Assembly: GCF_026241515.1 (NCBI RefSeq)
Contig: NZ_JAPHPW010000017.1
Location: 1 to 64,000 of the forward strand
DNA length: 64,000 nt
From: Vibrio sp. 14G-20
Lineage (GTDB): Bacteria > Pseudomonadota > Gammaproteobacteria > Enterobacterales > Vibrionaceae
Direction of reading: 5' to 3'
Made by a program: the position numbers and the translations under genes. Each line of letters begins with the position of its first letter. The stretch's first letter is position 1. This document shows, in pieces, positions 8,772 through 16,744 of this stretch. The notes beneath the pieces were generated by a model that searched no databases, was not told the origin of the DNA, and saw only the letters and a program-made list of their open reading frames with translations.

Positions 8772-10871
8772 TTAATTACCAACAGCTTGTACTATACGTA
8801 TCTGCTTTTCGTCCGGTATTTCTTGGTAAGACAAGACTCTCAAGCTTGGGATCGTGTTCTTCACGAATTTAGCCAGAGTCGAACGCAACACGCCAGAGGT
8901 CAATAACACCGCGGGCTCACCTTTCAGCTCTTGCTCTTGTGTAGCGTGACTGAGGGAGGTTTGTAAACGTTCGGCTAAACCAGGTTCAATACCAGCAGAT
9001 TCTCCGCCGGATGCCTGCATGGTTTTATGCAAGATTTGTTCCAGTTCAGGAATCAAGGTTATCACTGGCAATTCTGGCTCTATTCCATTGATTTCTTGAA
9101 CAATTAATCGTTTCAACGAGATACGAACTGCCGCAGTAAGTATGTCAGGTTCTTGACTCTTACTTGAATATTCCGACAAAGTTTGGACTATGGTTCGAAT
9201 GTCACGAATTGGAATGGCTTCATTCAACAGATTCTGTAGCACTTTCACCACTACACCCAACTGCAATTGATCCGGTACAAAGCCTTCCACTAACTTAGGT
9301 GTCGAACGGCTAAGCATCTCAAGTAGGTTTTGAACCTCTTCGTGACCAATGAGCTGAGATGCGTTGTTGGTTAGCTGCTGGCTAAGGTGTGTCGCCAGTA
9401 CTGTAGACGAGTCCACAACGGTATAACCTAGAGCTTGTGCGTGTTCACGCTGCTCTTCACGAATCCATACCGCTTCTAATCCGAATGCAGGGTCGATCGT
9501 TGGTTCGCCATCGATCATTCCGTACACTTGGCCCGGGTTAATCGCGAGCTCCATATCTGGCTTAATCTCAGCTTCACCCACCGCAACACCCATCAGGGTA
9601 ATGCGGTAACTGTTTGGTGTCAGTTCTAGGTTATCGCGAATGTGTACCGCCGGAATCAGGAAACCGAAATCTTGAGACAGCTTCTTGCGAACCCCTTTCA
9701 CACGCTCAAGCAGTTCGCCACCCTGATCTCTATCCACCAGCGGAATCAAACGATAACCGACTTCCAAACCAATAATATCAACAGGTTGAACGTCATCCCA
9801 AGAGAGTTCCTTCTGCGAGCCCGTTTCTCCAGTAGCTTCAACGGTAGCCGGAAGGTTGGGTTGTTCGGCCTTCTTCTTGTTCTTTTTATCGATGTAATAA
9901 GCACCTGCACCTGCAACGATGGCAAGACTCAAGAATGAGAAATGCGGCATACCAGGAACAATACCCATGATGCCAAGGATTGCAGCAGTGATCATTAGGG
10001 CTTTAGGGTTATCGAACATTTGGAAGACAAGTTGTTCGCCCATATCTTCATCGGTGTTTTGACGCGTTACCATCATCGCAGCTGCGATGGACAGTAATAG
10101 AGATGGAATTTGTGCAACCAAGCCATCACCGATAGTCAGTAGCGTATAGATTTCGATTGCTTCGCCAAAACCAAGGTCAAACTGAGCCATACCGATACTC
10201 AAGCCACCAATGATGTTGATGAACAGGATCAAAATACCGGCAATTGCATCACCTTTAACAAACTTAGACGCACCATCCATCGAACCGTAGAAGTCCGCTT
10301 CTTTGGTAACTTCAAATCGACGGGTACGAGCCTGATCTTGATCGATCAAACCCGCATTCAAATCGGCATCGATTGCCATCTGTTTACCGGGTAAGGCATC
10401 CAACGTGAAACGTGCACTTACTTCCGAGATACGACCTGCACCTTTGGTTACAACCATGAAGTTGATGATCATCAGAATCAAGAACACCACTAAACCAACC
10501 GCATAGTTACCACCAATAACCACGTTACCGAAAGCTTCAATCACGTTACCTGCTGCGTCACCACCTTCATGACCATGGAGTAATACCACACGTGTCGAAG
10601 CAACGTTCAAGGCCAATCGAAGTAAAGTGGCAATCAGAAGTACCGTTGGGAATGCAGCGAAGTCTAAAGGCCTGCGGGTATAAACCGAAACCAATAGCAC
10701 AACCATAGACAATGCAATGTTGAAGGTGAAGAACATATCCAGCAAGAAAGCTGGAATGGGCAACACCACCATAGCGAGCGTGGCAAGTACCATAACAGGT
10801 GCACCAATCGCAGGCATGGCACGGTTAGGGATTTTAGGTAGCTTGTCCGCAAAAGGCAGGGAGAATTTCAT
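8772..10871 (-). CDS. flhA: FlhA, flagellar export gate protein
   Basis: FlhA forms the nonameric ring of the flagellar type III export gate. The N-terminal half is an eight-helix membrane domain containing the family signature region around RISEVSARFTLDALPGKQM. The C-terminal half is the cytosolic substrate-docking domain (from about residue 360). The 699-residue length is normal. It is the first gene of a long unit and is preceded by a sigma-54 element at 10972-10987. Confidence 0.97.
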   Translation of the reverse strand: MKFSLPFADKLPKIPNRAMPAIGAPVMVLATLAMVVLPIPAFLLDMFFTFNIALSMVVLLVSVYTRRPLDFAAFPTVLLIATLLRLALNVASTRVVLLHGHEGGDAAGNVIEAFGNVVIGGNYAVGLVVFLILMIINFMVVTKGAGRISEVSARFTLDALPGKQMAIDADLNAGLIDQDQARTRRFEVTKEADFYGSMDGASKFVKGDAIAGILILFINIIGGLSIGMAQFDLGFGEAIEIYTLLTIGDGLVAQIPSLLLSIAAAMMVTRQNTDEDMGEQLVFQMFDNPKALMITAAILGIMGIVPGMPHFSFLSLAIVAGAGAYYIDKKNKKKAEQPNLPATVEATGETGSQKELSWDDVQPVDIIGLEVGYRLIPLVDRDQGGELLERVKGVRKKLSQDFGFLIPAVHIRDNLELTPNSYRITLMGVAVGEAEIKPDMELAINPGQVYGMIDGEPTIDPAFGLEAVWIREEQREHAQALGYTVVDSSTVLATHLSQQLTNNASQLIGHEEVQNLLEMLSRSTPKLVEGFVPDQLQLGVVVKVLQNLLNEAIPIRDIRTIVQTLSEYSSKSQEPDILTAAVRISLKRLIVQEINGIEPELPVITLIPELEQILHKTMQASGGESAGIEPGLAERLQTSLSHATQEQELKGEPAVLLTSGVLRSTLAKFVKNTIPSLRVLSYQEIPDEKQIRIVQAVGN

Positions 10872-10971
10872 AAATCTAGACAGTTTCGCTATGTTGTAGC
10901 TCTCTGAACAAGTGGATTAGATCTTAGTCAGGGCTGTTTTGCTATGGGCTTATAATGTTCAGGCTTACTAC

Positions 10972-10987
10972 AGCAAACACTGTACCA
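10972..10987 (-). promoter_or_regulatory. Sigma-54 promoter for flhA
   Basis: On the minus strand this reads TGGTACAGTGTTTGCT, with the GG and GC doublets 10 bases apart as in TGGCAC-N5-TTGCW. Transcription would begin near 10961, about 90 bases before flhA. FlrA is the expected activator, by analogy with V. cholerae class II operons. Confidence 0.8.
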
Positions 10988-11083
10988 ACATCTCACGTCA
11001 AATTATCGCCATCACCTCAATAAAAAGAAGATTAGCTAACTCGCTATTATCAGGGTTCATCACGCAGAGCTCAAGCAATTGAT

Positions 11084-12214
11084 CTAATGACGTAAATCAG
11101 GTGGGATCGGCATATTAGAATCTTGCAGTTTTGGTCTCTCGCCACCTCGTTTTCGGTACTGTTTAAGCTGGAAAACATATGCAAGCACTTGTGCAACTGC
11201 CGTAAACAAACCGTCAGGAATTTGTTGTTCTAGTTCAGTGGTGTGATATAGCGCCCTCGCCAATGGCGGCGCTGGAATAATATAGATGTCGTTTGCACGT
11301 GCAATTTCACGGATCTTCATCGCCATATGGTCGACACCTTTGGCAACCACAACCGGCGCTTTATCTTGATTCTGTTTATAGCGCAGCGCCACTGAAAAGT
11401 GTTCCGGGTTGGTAATAATCACATCAGCTTGAGGGACGTCAGCCATCATACGACGCTGAGCCGCTTCCCTTTGCAACATGCGAATTCGACCTTTCACTTC
11501 CGGCTTACCTTCAGTGTCTTTGAATTCGTCTTTGACTTCTTGTTTAGTCATCTTCAATTGATCGGCGTGTTGCCAGATCTGGAACGGGATATCAATCGCC
11601 ACCACAATCAACAAAGAACAACTGATAAGCAGAATAAAGTTAAGCAAGATGTCCAAAGCGTGGAAGATATTCTGCGGATATACATCCATGCTCAGCTGCA
11701 TTAAATCATGCTGAGAAGCTTGAATCAGATAAATCGCCATACCCGATACAAGCGCCACTTTCAGAATAGATTTGAGCAGTTCAACCCAGCTTTGCAGGCC
11801 AAACATACGCTTGATACCACTTAGTGGATTGAGCTTAGACGCCTTAGGCATCGCCGCTTGCATTGAGAAGTTAATCCCACCGACACCCGCAGCGCCAATG
11901 ACGGCAGCGACAAACAGGGTTATCAGTATCAAAAACAGCGGGAACACTAGATTGACTAAAGCACCACCAGCAATTTCTAGAAGTTTGTTAGTATCAAAGA
12001 TCTCGTCGCGGCTCAAAGAGAAAAGGCGTTGCATAGCCTCGAACAAAGCCTTCGCCATCGATTCGCCAAACCACATTAATGCAATCGCACCGACTATCAG
12101 TACCGATGCTGACGCTAGCTCTTTTGATCTTGCAACCTGCCCTTTCTCTTTGGCCTGTTGCAAGCGTTTGGGCGTGGCGTCTTCTGTGCGTTCTTGACCG
12201 TCTGACTCTGCCAT
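11084..12214 (-). CDS. flhB: FlhB, export specificity switch protein
   Basis: FlhB is the export gate component that changes substrate class after FliK senses hook length. It has an N-terminal charged segment (ERTEDATPKRLQQAKEKGQ), four membrane helices (about 30-210) and a cytosolic domain. That domain carries the autocleavage motif NPEH (in ITNPEHFSVAL, near residue 270), where family members cleave between Asn and Pro. The C-terminal tail is short and basic. It is the last gene of the fliK unit, 9 bases after fliR. Confidence 0.97.
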   Translation of the reverse strand: MAESDGQERTEDATPKRLQQAKEKGQVARSKELASASVLIVGAIALMWFGESMAKALFEAMQRLFSLSRDEIFDTNKLLEIAGGALVNLVFPLFLILITLFVAAVIGAAGVGGINFSMQAAMPKASKLNPLSGIKRMFGLQSWVELLKSILKVALVSGMAIYLIQASQHDLMQLSMDVYPQNIFHALDILLNFILLISCSLLIVVAIDIPFQIWQHADQLKMTKQEVKDEFKDTEGKPEVKGRIRMLQREAAQRRMMADVPQADVIITNPEHFSVALRYKQNQDKAPVVVAKGVDHMAMKIREIARANDIYIIPAPPLARALYHTTELEQQIPDGLFTAVAQVLAYVFQLKQYRKRGGERPKLQDSNMPIPPDLRH

Positions 12215-12223
12215 TTCAGTCTC

Positions 12224-13006
12224 CTAGCAATCTAACCGGATTAAACGACATATCTGTTGTTCGCCCTGCATCCAAAATAGCTCATAGTGACTGTACAAGC
12301 CGCCAAGGATGTACCAACAAAGTAACAGACCCACGAGTAGTGCAAATGCAAAACCCAAAGAAAAGATGTTTAACTGAGGTGCTGCACGCGTCATTACACC
12401 AAAAGAAAGGTTAATCGTCAGCAGCGCGATAATCCCCGATAAGGACATCGCCAGTGCCGTTTTGAACATGATGCCGAGCCACAATGCTAGCTCTCGAAAA
12501 TCCACAGAAGTCAACGAGCCACTGCCAATCGGCAAGGTCTTAAAGCTAAACACCACCAGCTGTAGCATTTTCAAGTGACCGTCAGTCGCCAAGAAGAACA
12601 TGGTCGCAAGTAGCATGAACAGTTGACCAAGTACAGGCGTGTTTTGCCCGTTAGCCGGGTCGACCATTGAGGCGAAGCCCAAGCTCGATTGCATACCCAA
12701 GATCTGACCGAGCATGACGAAGGTCTGAATCATGAACTGAGTCACAAAGCCCATGGCAACGCCAATCACGATTTGCTCAAAGACGGTAAGGAAACCTTGG
12801 AAAGAAAGCAGTTCAATCTCTTTTGGAACAGCAGGAATCGCAGGCATCACCGCAAAAGTGATCGCCAAACCTAAATACAGACGAATACGCGGAGACACGA
12901 AGCGTGCCCCCGTTACCGTCATCACCATCAGCATCGCTGAGATGCGAGTGTATGGCCAAAAATAATTGGCTAACCACTCTAGTACAAGGCTCGTTGGGTA
13001 TTCCAT
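12224..13006 (-). CDS. fliR: FliR, flagellar export gate membrane protein
   Basis: This 260-residue protein with about six hydrophobic segments belongs to the FliR/SpaR family. One FliR completes the FliP5-FliQ4-FliR1 export pore. Family features include the conserved stretch around QTFVMLGQILGMQSSLGFASMVDP in the middle and the hydrophobic C-terminal LGFAFALLVGLLLCWYIL. It lies 6 bases after fliQ and 9 bases before flhB. Confidence 0.95.
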   Translation of the reverse strand: MEYPTSLVLEWLANYFWPYTRISAMLMVMTVTGARFVSPRIRLYLGLAITFAVMPAIPAVPKEIELLSFQGFLTVFEQIVIGVAMGFVTQFMIQTFVMLGQILGMQSSLGFASMVDPANGQNTPVLGQLFMLLATMFFLATDGHLKMLQLVVFSFKTLPIGSGSLTSVDFRELALWLGIMFKTALAMSLSGIIALLTINLSFGVMTRAAPQLNIFSLGFAFALLVGLLLCWYILGGLYSHYELFWMQGEQQICRLIRLDC

Positions 13007-13012
13007 GTTGGT

Positions 13013-13282
13013 CTAATACAAAACTTGCGGCAAGCGTTCAATGAGTTCAAAAAAGAACTCCATCATCATCTGCGTCATCCAGTGAGCAAACAACATTAAC
13101 GCCAACAAAGTTACGATCAAACGAGGCAAGAAGCTGAGGGTTTGTTCATTGATTGAGGTTGCAGCTTGGAATACCGCCACGACCAAACCAATCAGCAGGC
13201 TAGGAATAATAATGGCGCATACCATTATCAGTACCATCCAAAGTGCATCTCGGAACAATTCTACGAATATTTCAGGATTCAT
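13013..13282 (-). CDS. fliQ: FliQ, flagellar export gate membrane protein
   Basis: FliQ is a small two-helix export pore subunit of 89 residues starting MNPEIFVELF. The ATG at 13282 has a GGGGGA box just upstream and gives the standard family length. A longer in-frame extension to 13339 would overlap the fliP end and is rejected. Hydrophobic segments lie at about 15-38 and 50-73. Confidence 0.95.
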   Translation of the reverse strand: MNPEIFVELFRDALWMVLIMVCAIIIPSLLIGLVVAVFQAATSINEQTLSFLPRLIVTLLALMLFAHWMTQMMMEFFFELIERLPQVLY

Positions 13283-13293
13283 TATTCCCCCAG

Positions 13294-14163
13294 CTACAAG
13301 GCAAAACTGCCGGCGAGTGTGGAGAGTATCAAGTTCCAACCATCAACAAGGACAAACAGCATCAATTTAAATGGCAAGGATACAATCATCGGTGACAACA
13401 TCATCATACCCATGGCCATCAGCACCGAGGCAACGACTAAATCAATAATTAGGAACGGCAAGAACAGCATAAAGCCGATTTGGAATGCCGTTTTTAGCTC
13501 TGACGTGATAAATGCAGGGATCAGAACCGCCATTGAAACATCTTCAGGGTTGGTCACTTCCGCGCCCGAGATCTCAACAAAGGTTTCCAAATCTTTGATT
13601 CGAGTCTGCTTGAGCATGAAAGATTTAATCGGGCCTTGGGCGACATCGAATGCCTGTCGTGCCGATATCTGTTCATTCAGATAAGGTTGAACCGCTTGCT
13701 CATTGACCTGATTGATCACCGGAGACATGATGAAGAAGGTCAAAAATATCGCGATACCAATGATGACTTGATTTGAAGGTGTTTGTTGCAAACCCATCGC
13801 CTGACGCAAGATAGACATCACCACCACAATACGGGTGAACGACGTCATCAAAATCACCATCGCGGGCAAGAAGCCAAGCATGGTCATCAAGGCTAAAATT
13901 TGTAAATTAATCGAGTAGTCTTCACCACCGTTAGCATTGGTTGTCATGGTAAAGGCAGGAATACCGCCACCATTTCCCGTTAAACTGCCCGTGGTCATGG
14001 TTTGAGATTTGGCTTGGTCTTGCTCCATCGTACTGATGGTGACCGACTCTGAACCAGCCGTATTCGCTGGAATCACGGTGCCATCTTCAGCTTGTGCAAA
14101 TACCGACATGCTGAAGACTAGAGAGCAGAGGAGAATAAGCGGAACTAACCACACTTTCACCAT
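13294..14163 (-). CDS. fliP: FliP, flagellar export gate membrane protein
   Basis: FliP is the main pore subunit of the export gate. The ATG at 14163 has GGAG 8 bases upstream and starts a typical signal peptide (MVKVWLVPLILLCSLVF, cleavage after SVFAQA), giving 289 residues. A low-complexity periplasmic stretch is followed by the FliP core with conserved FTRIVVVMSILRQA and PSNQVIIGIAIFLT. An upstream in-frame start at 14223 would cross the end of fliO and lacks support. Confidence 0.95.
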   Translation of the reverse strand: MVKVWLVPLILLCSLVFSMSVFAQAEDGTVIPANTAGSESVTISTMEQDQAKSQTMTTGSLTGNGGGIPAFTMTTNANGGEDYSINLQILALMTMLGFLPAMVILMTSFTRIVVVMSILRQAMGLQQTPSNQVIIGIAIFLTFFIMSPVINQVNEQAVQPYLNEQISARQAFDVAQGPIKSFMLKQTRIKDLETFVEISGAEVTNPEDVSMAVLIPAFITSELKTAFQIGFMLFLPFLIIDLVVASVLMAMGMMMLSPMIVSLPFKLMLFVLVDGWNLILSTLAGSFAL

Positions 14164-14209
14164 TTGGAAAACTCCGCTTTGGTAAAAGTAAGATGAGTTC
14201 AAAAGTCCG

Positions 14210-14650
14210 TTACTTGTTTGCATCTTTTTTTATTAGCTGGGAAAGCTGACTTGAAAATGTACTTTTTTCCAGCATCTCCTGAGTAAGAGGTTTATCGAGC
14301 TTAGAGATCAGCTGAATCGATTGTGTGGTGATACCCACTAGATACTGATCCTCACCCGCTTGAACGATAGCAATACGTTCTTTTGTCCCAACCGCTATCT
14401 GTCTCACAATGGACAACCCTTGTTGGTTGGACATTGCAGGCACTTGCATGCGCTTGAGTAGCCAAGCAATAAATAAGATGAAGGCGATAACGAAAATTAG
14501 CGATCCAAAGGTGGTTGCTAAATCGAGAGATGGCGGCGTTGCTGCAAAAGCAATGGAAGGAGCCGTTAATAGCCCCACTCCCAAGATTCCTCGTAACAGC
14601 TCTGTCATTCCGAGAGAAGAGCTCGCCAGTCTTTGAAACAAAAAGCTCAT
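14210..14650 (-). CDS. fliO: FliO, export gate assembly protein
   Basis: This 146-residue protein has a hydrophobic N-terminal region, a membrane helix (FGSLIFVIAFILFIAWLLKRM, about 50-70) and the small FliO cytosolic domain (KERIAIVQAGEDQYLVGIT). FliO assists FliP assembly. Its ATG at 14650 shares one base with the fliN stop (TGATG), which implies coupled translation. Family members diverge strongly, so the position between fliN and fliP carries weight. Confidence 0.92.
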   Translation of the reverse strand: MSFLFQRLASSSLGMTELLRGILGVGLLTAPSIAFAATPPSLDLATTFGSLIFVIAFILFIAWLLKRMQVPAMSNQQGLSIVRQIAVGTKERIAIVQAGEDQYLVGITTQSIQLISKLDKPLTQEMLEKSTFSSQLSQLIKKDANK

Positions 14651-15060
14651 CAACGCAGCTTCTTAATTCGTTCTGTTTGGCTAATAACGTCAGTCAAGCG
14701 AATACCAAATTTGTCGTTTACTACAACCACTTCACCGTGGGCAATCAGAGTACCGTTAACCATCACGTCCAGTGACTCACCAGCAATTCGATCAAGCTCA
14801 ACAACTGAGCCCTGGTTCAATTGAAGTAAGTTACGGATACTGATCTGAGAGCGGCCAACTTCCATCGAAATAGTCACTGGAATATCCATTATGGTATCCA
14901 GCTTACGACGCTCATCTTCAGAAATCGGAGATGATGAATCGGTTAGCTCATCAAGTGGTGCCGCAAGTACATCATCAACATCAATTGACGGTGCTGAAGG
15001 ATCTTCACCAAGTGCTGCAGCCCATTCGTCTGCTAGCTTTTGATCTTCACTAGGTTCCAT
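14650..15060 (-). CDS. fliN: FliN, flagellar switch C-ring protein
   Basis: FliN is the lower C-ring subunit that also docks the FliH-FliI export complex. The acidic N-terminal extension (about 1-55) is followed by a SpoA/SurfaceAg domain (IPVTISMEVGRSQISIRNLL, LNQGSVVELDRIAGE, GIRLTDVIS). The ATG at 15060 gives 136 residues with AGGA 7 bases upstream; a TTG two codons earlier is less likely. It is 29 bases after fliM. Confidence 0.96.
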   Translation of the reverse strand: MEPSEDQKLADEWAAALGEDPSAPSIDVDDVLAAPLDELTDSSSPISEDERRKLDTIMDIPVTISMEVGRSQISIRNLLQLNQGSVVELDRIAGESLDVMVNGTLIAHGEVVVVNDKFGIRLTDVISQTERIKKLR

Positions 15061-15089
15061 TACCAATTCCTATACTTTTATCTATTTTG

Positions 15090-16133
15090 CTATTCGTCAT
15101 CATCGCTGTTTTCGAGTTCAGACATCAAGTCTTTACCTAGAAAAGCGAGATCAGTTTTAACCACACTCGGTCTTCGAATTTTTTCCGAAATCTGCACCGC
15201 AAGTTTTTCACCTGAACGTCCCATTTTCACACGATACGTTGGCAGTTCTTCGACAAACATCGTCGCGTGCTCAGGCATGTTCATGGGAATAACGTCACCA
15301 GGGCGCAGCTCCATTAAGTCACGTAGCGATATATCTTGTTCTAGAAGGTTAACGCGAAAGTTAACGGGCACGTCCATGATTTCATCACGCAGTGCTGTGC
15401 TCCAACGAACATCGGTTTCCATTTTGTCTGATTGAACACCCGCATCCAGCAGTTCACGAATCGGCTCAACCATCGAGTAAGGCATGACAACGTGGAAGTC
15501 ACCGCCACCGCCATCTACCTCGATGTGAAACGAACTCACAACAATCACTTCAGTTGGGCTCACAATATTCGCCATACTTGGGTTCACTTCAGAATCCAAA
15601 TATTCAAACTCAACCCCCATCACTGGAGACCAAGCTTCTTTGTAATCTTCAAAAACAATTTTCAGCAGTAACTGAATGATTCGTCGTTCGGTAGGCGTGA
15701 ATTCACGACCTTCAATCTTGGCGTGGAAACGACCATCACCGCCAAAAAAGTTCTCTACGAGAATGAAAACCAGACGCGCTTCCATGGTGATGAGCGCCGT
15801 ACCTTTAAGTGGACGGAAACGAACCATGTTTAAACTGGTGGGTACATACAATGTGTTTTGGTACTCACCAAACTTCATCATTTGCACGCCGTTGATCGAC
15901 ACTTCAGCCGTTTTACGCAACATATTAAACAAACTAATACGCAAATGACGCGCGAAGCGCTCGTTAATAAGTTCAAGGGTCGGCATTCGACCACGAACAA
16001 TTCGATCTTGTGAGGAGAAATCGAAATTGACAGCACTGTCGTTATCAGCTTCTACAATATCTTCAACTTCTTCAACATCATCAACGCCATGTAACAGCGC
16101 ATCAATTTCGTCTTGGCTTAATAAATCGGTCAC
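15090..16133 (-). CDS. fliM: FliM, flagellar switch protein
   Basis: FliM is the C-ring switch subunit that binds CheY-P. The N-terminal CheY-binding peptide LLSQDEIDALLHG is at residues 4-16, followed by the CheC-like middle domain and a C-terminal SpoA domain (DVPVNFRVNLLEQDISLRDL). Translation starts at GTG (16133). It lies 7 bases after fliL, and the 347-residue length is usual. Confidence 0.97.
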   Translation of the reverse strand: MTDLLSQDEIDALLHGVDDVEEVEDIVEADNDSAVNFDFSSQDRIVRGRMPTLELINERFARHLRISLFNMLRKTAEVSINGVQMMKFGEYQNTLYVPTSLNMVRFRPLKGTALITMEARLVFILVENFFGGDGRFHAKIEGREFTPTERRIIQLLLKIVFEDYKEAWSPVMGVEFEYLDSEVNPSMANIVSPTEVIVVSSFHIEVDGGGGDFHVVMPYSMVEPIRELLDAGVQSDKMETDVRWSTALRDEIMDVPVNFRVNLLEQDISLRDLMELRPGDVIPMNMPEHATMFVEELPTYRVKMGRSGEKLAVQISEKIRRPSVVKTDLAFLGKDLMSELENSDDDE

Positions 16134-16140
16134 AAATTAC

Positions 16141-16629
16141 CTACTGAATCACGAAGTCAGTGAATAGCACTTTTTCTATCACAGGTTGACCCACGGCTTG
16201 GGTCAGACTGGCTTTGATATCTTCTGTTGCCTTGTTACGCAGTTCAACTCTCCCGGTTGGTGAACGTAACTGTTCGACTGTTGCCGAAGCGAACGTGGCC
16301 AATAACGTACTTTCTACAAGTGGAGAGTGGTAACGAGCTAGGTCTTCATTTTTACTACCACGAACCATCATCTGTGCTTTTATTTGAACTAAGCGATCTT
16401 TTTTATCACCTGTCACATTGAACAAGAAGGGCTGAGGGATATTAACATACATAACGGGCTCTGCAGCGACCACAGCAGTTGCTGGCTGAGACGGAGATTC
16501 AGAGGCGCTATCGTCAGAGCTTAAGAAAAAGAGCAGTGCACCACCTACACCAAGCAATAACACGACTACGGCAATAATGATTATAAGGAGCTTGCTCTTT
16601 CCTTTAGGTGCATCTTGTTCTTCTGCCAT
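16141..16629 (-). CDS. fliL: FliL, flagellar basal-body-associated protein
   Basis: FliL is a single-pass inner membrane protein that supports the stator and torque generation. A basic N-terminus (PKGKSKLL) leads into a membrane helix (IIIIAVVVLLLGVGGALLFFL, about 14-35). A Ser-rich linker follows, then a periplasmic domain with the FliL signature (VKAQ-like VQIKAQMMVRG, ending VLFTDFVIQ). It comes after an intergenic tandem repeat array that separates it from fliK. Confidence 0.95.
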   Translation of the reverse strand: MAEEQDAPKGKSKLLIIIIAVVVLLLGVGGALLFFLSSDDSASESPSQPATAVVAAEPVMYVNIPQPFLFNVTGDKKDRLVQIKAQMMVRGSKNEDLARYHSPLVESTLLATFASATVEQLRSPTGRVELRNKATEDIKASLTQAVGQPVIEKVLFTDFVIQ

Positions 16630-16648
16630 ACTTTACTCTAACTTCCTG

Positions 16649-16739
16649 TTCTTTCGATTAACTGACGGTTCTTTCTATTTAACTAACAGTACTTTCTATT
16701 AACTGATGGTTTTTTCTATTAACCAAGCGTTCTTTAGCC
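16649..16739. repeat. Tandem array of a 20-bp unit between fliK and fliL
   Basis: Four imperfect copies of a unit close to TTCTTTCTATTAACTGATGG lie head to tail at 16649-16668, 16669-16689, 16690-16709 and 16710-16729, followed by a ten-base partial copy. The array fills most of the 115-base gap between fliK and fliL and would be transcribed as part of the operon message. Confidence 0.85.
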
Positions 16740-16744
16740 TGATA

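Noticed and set aside
16649..16739. CRISPR array
   Set aside because: The units are contiguous 20-bp copies without spacers and there are no cas genes; it is a simple tandem repeat.
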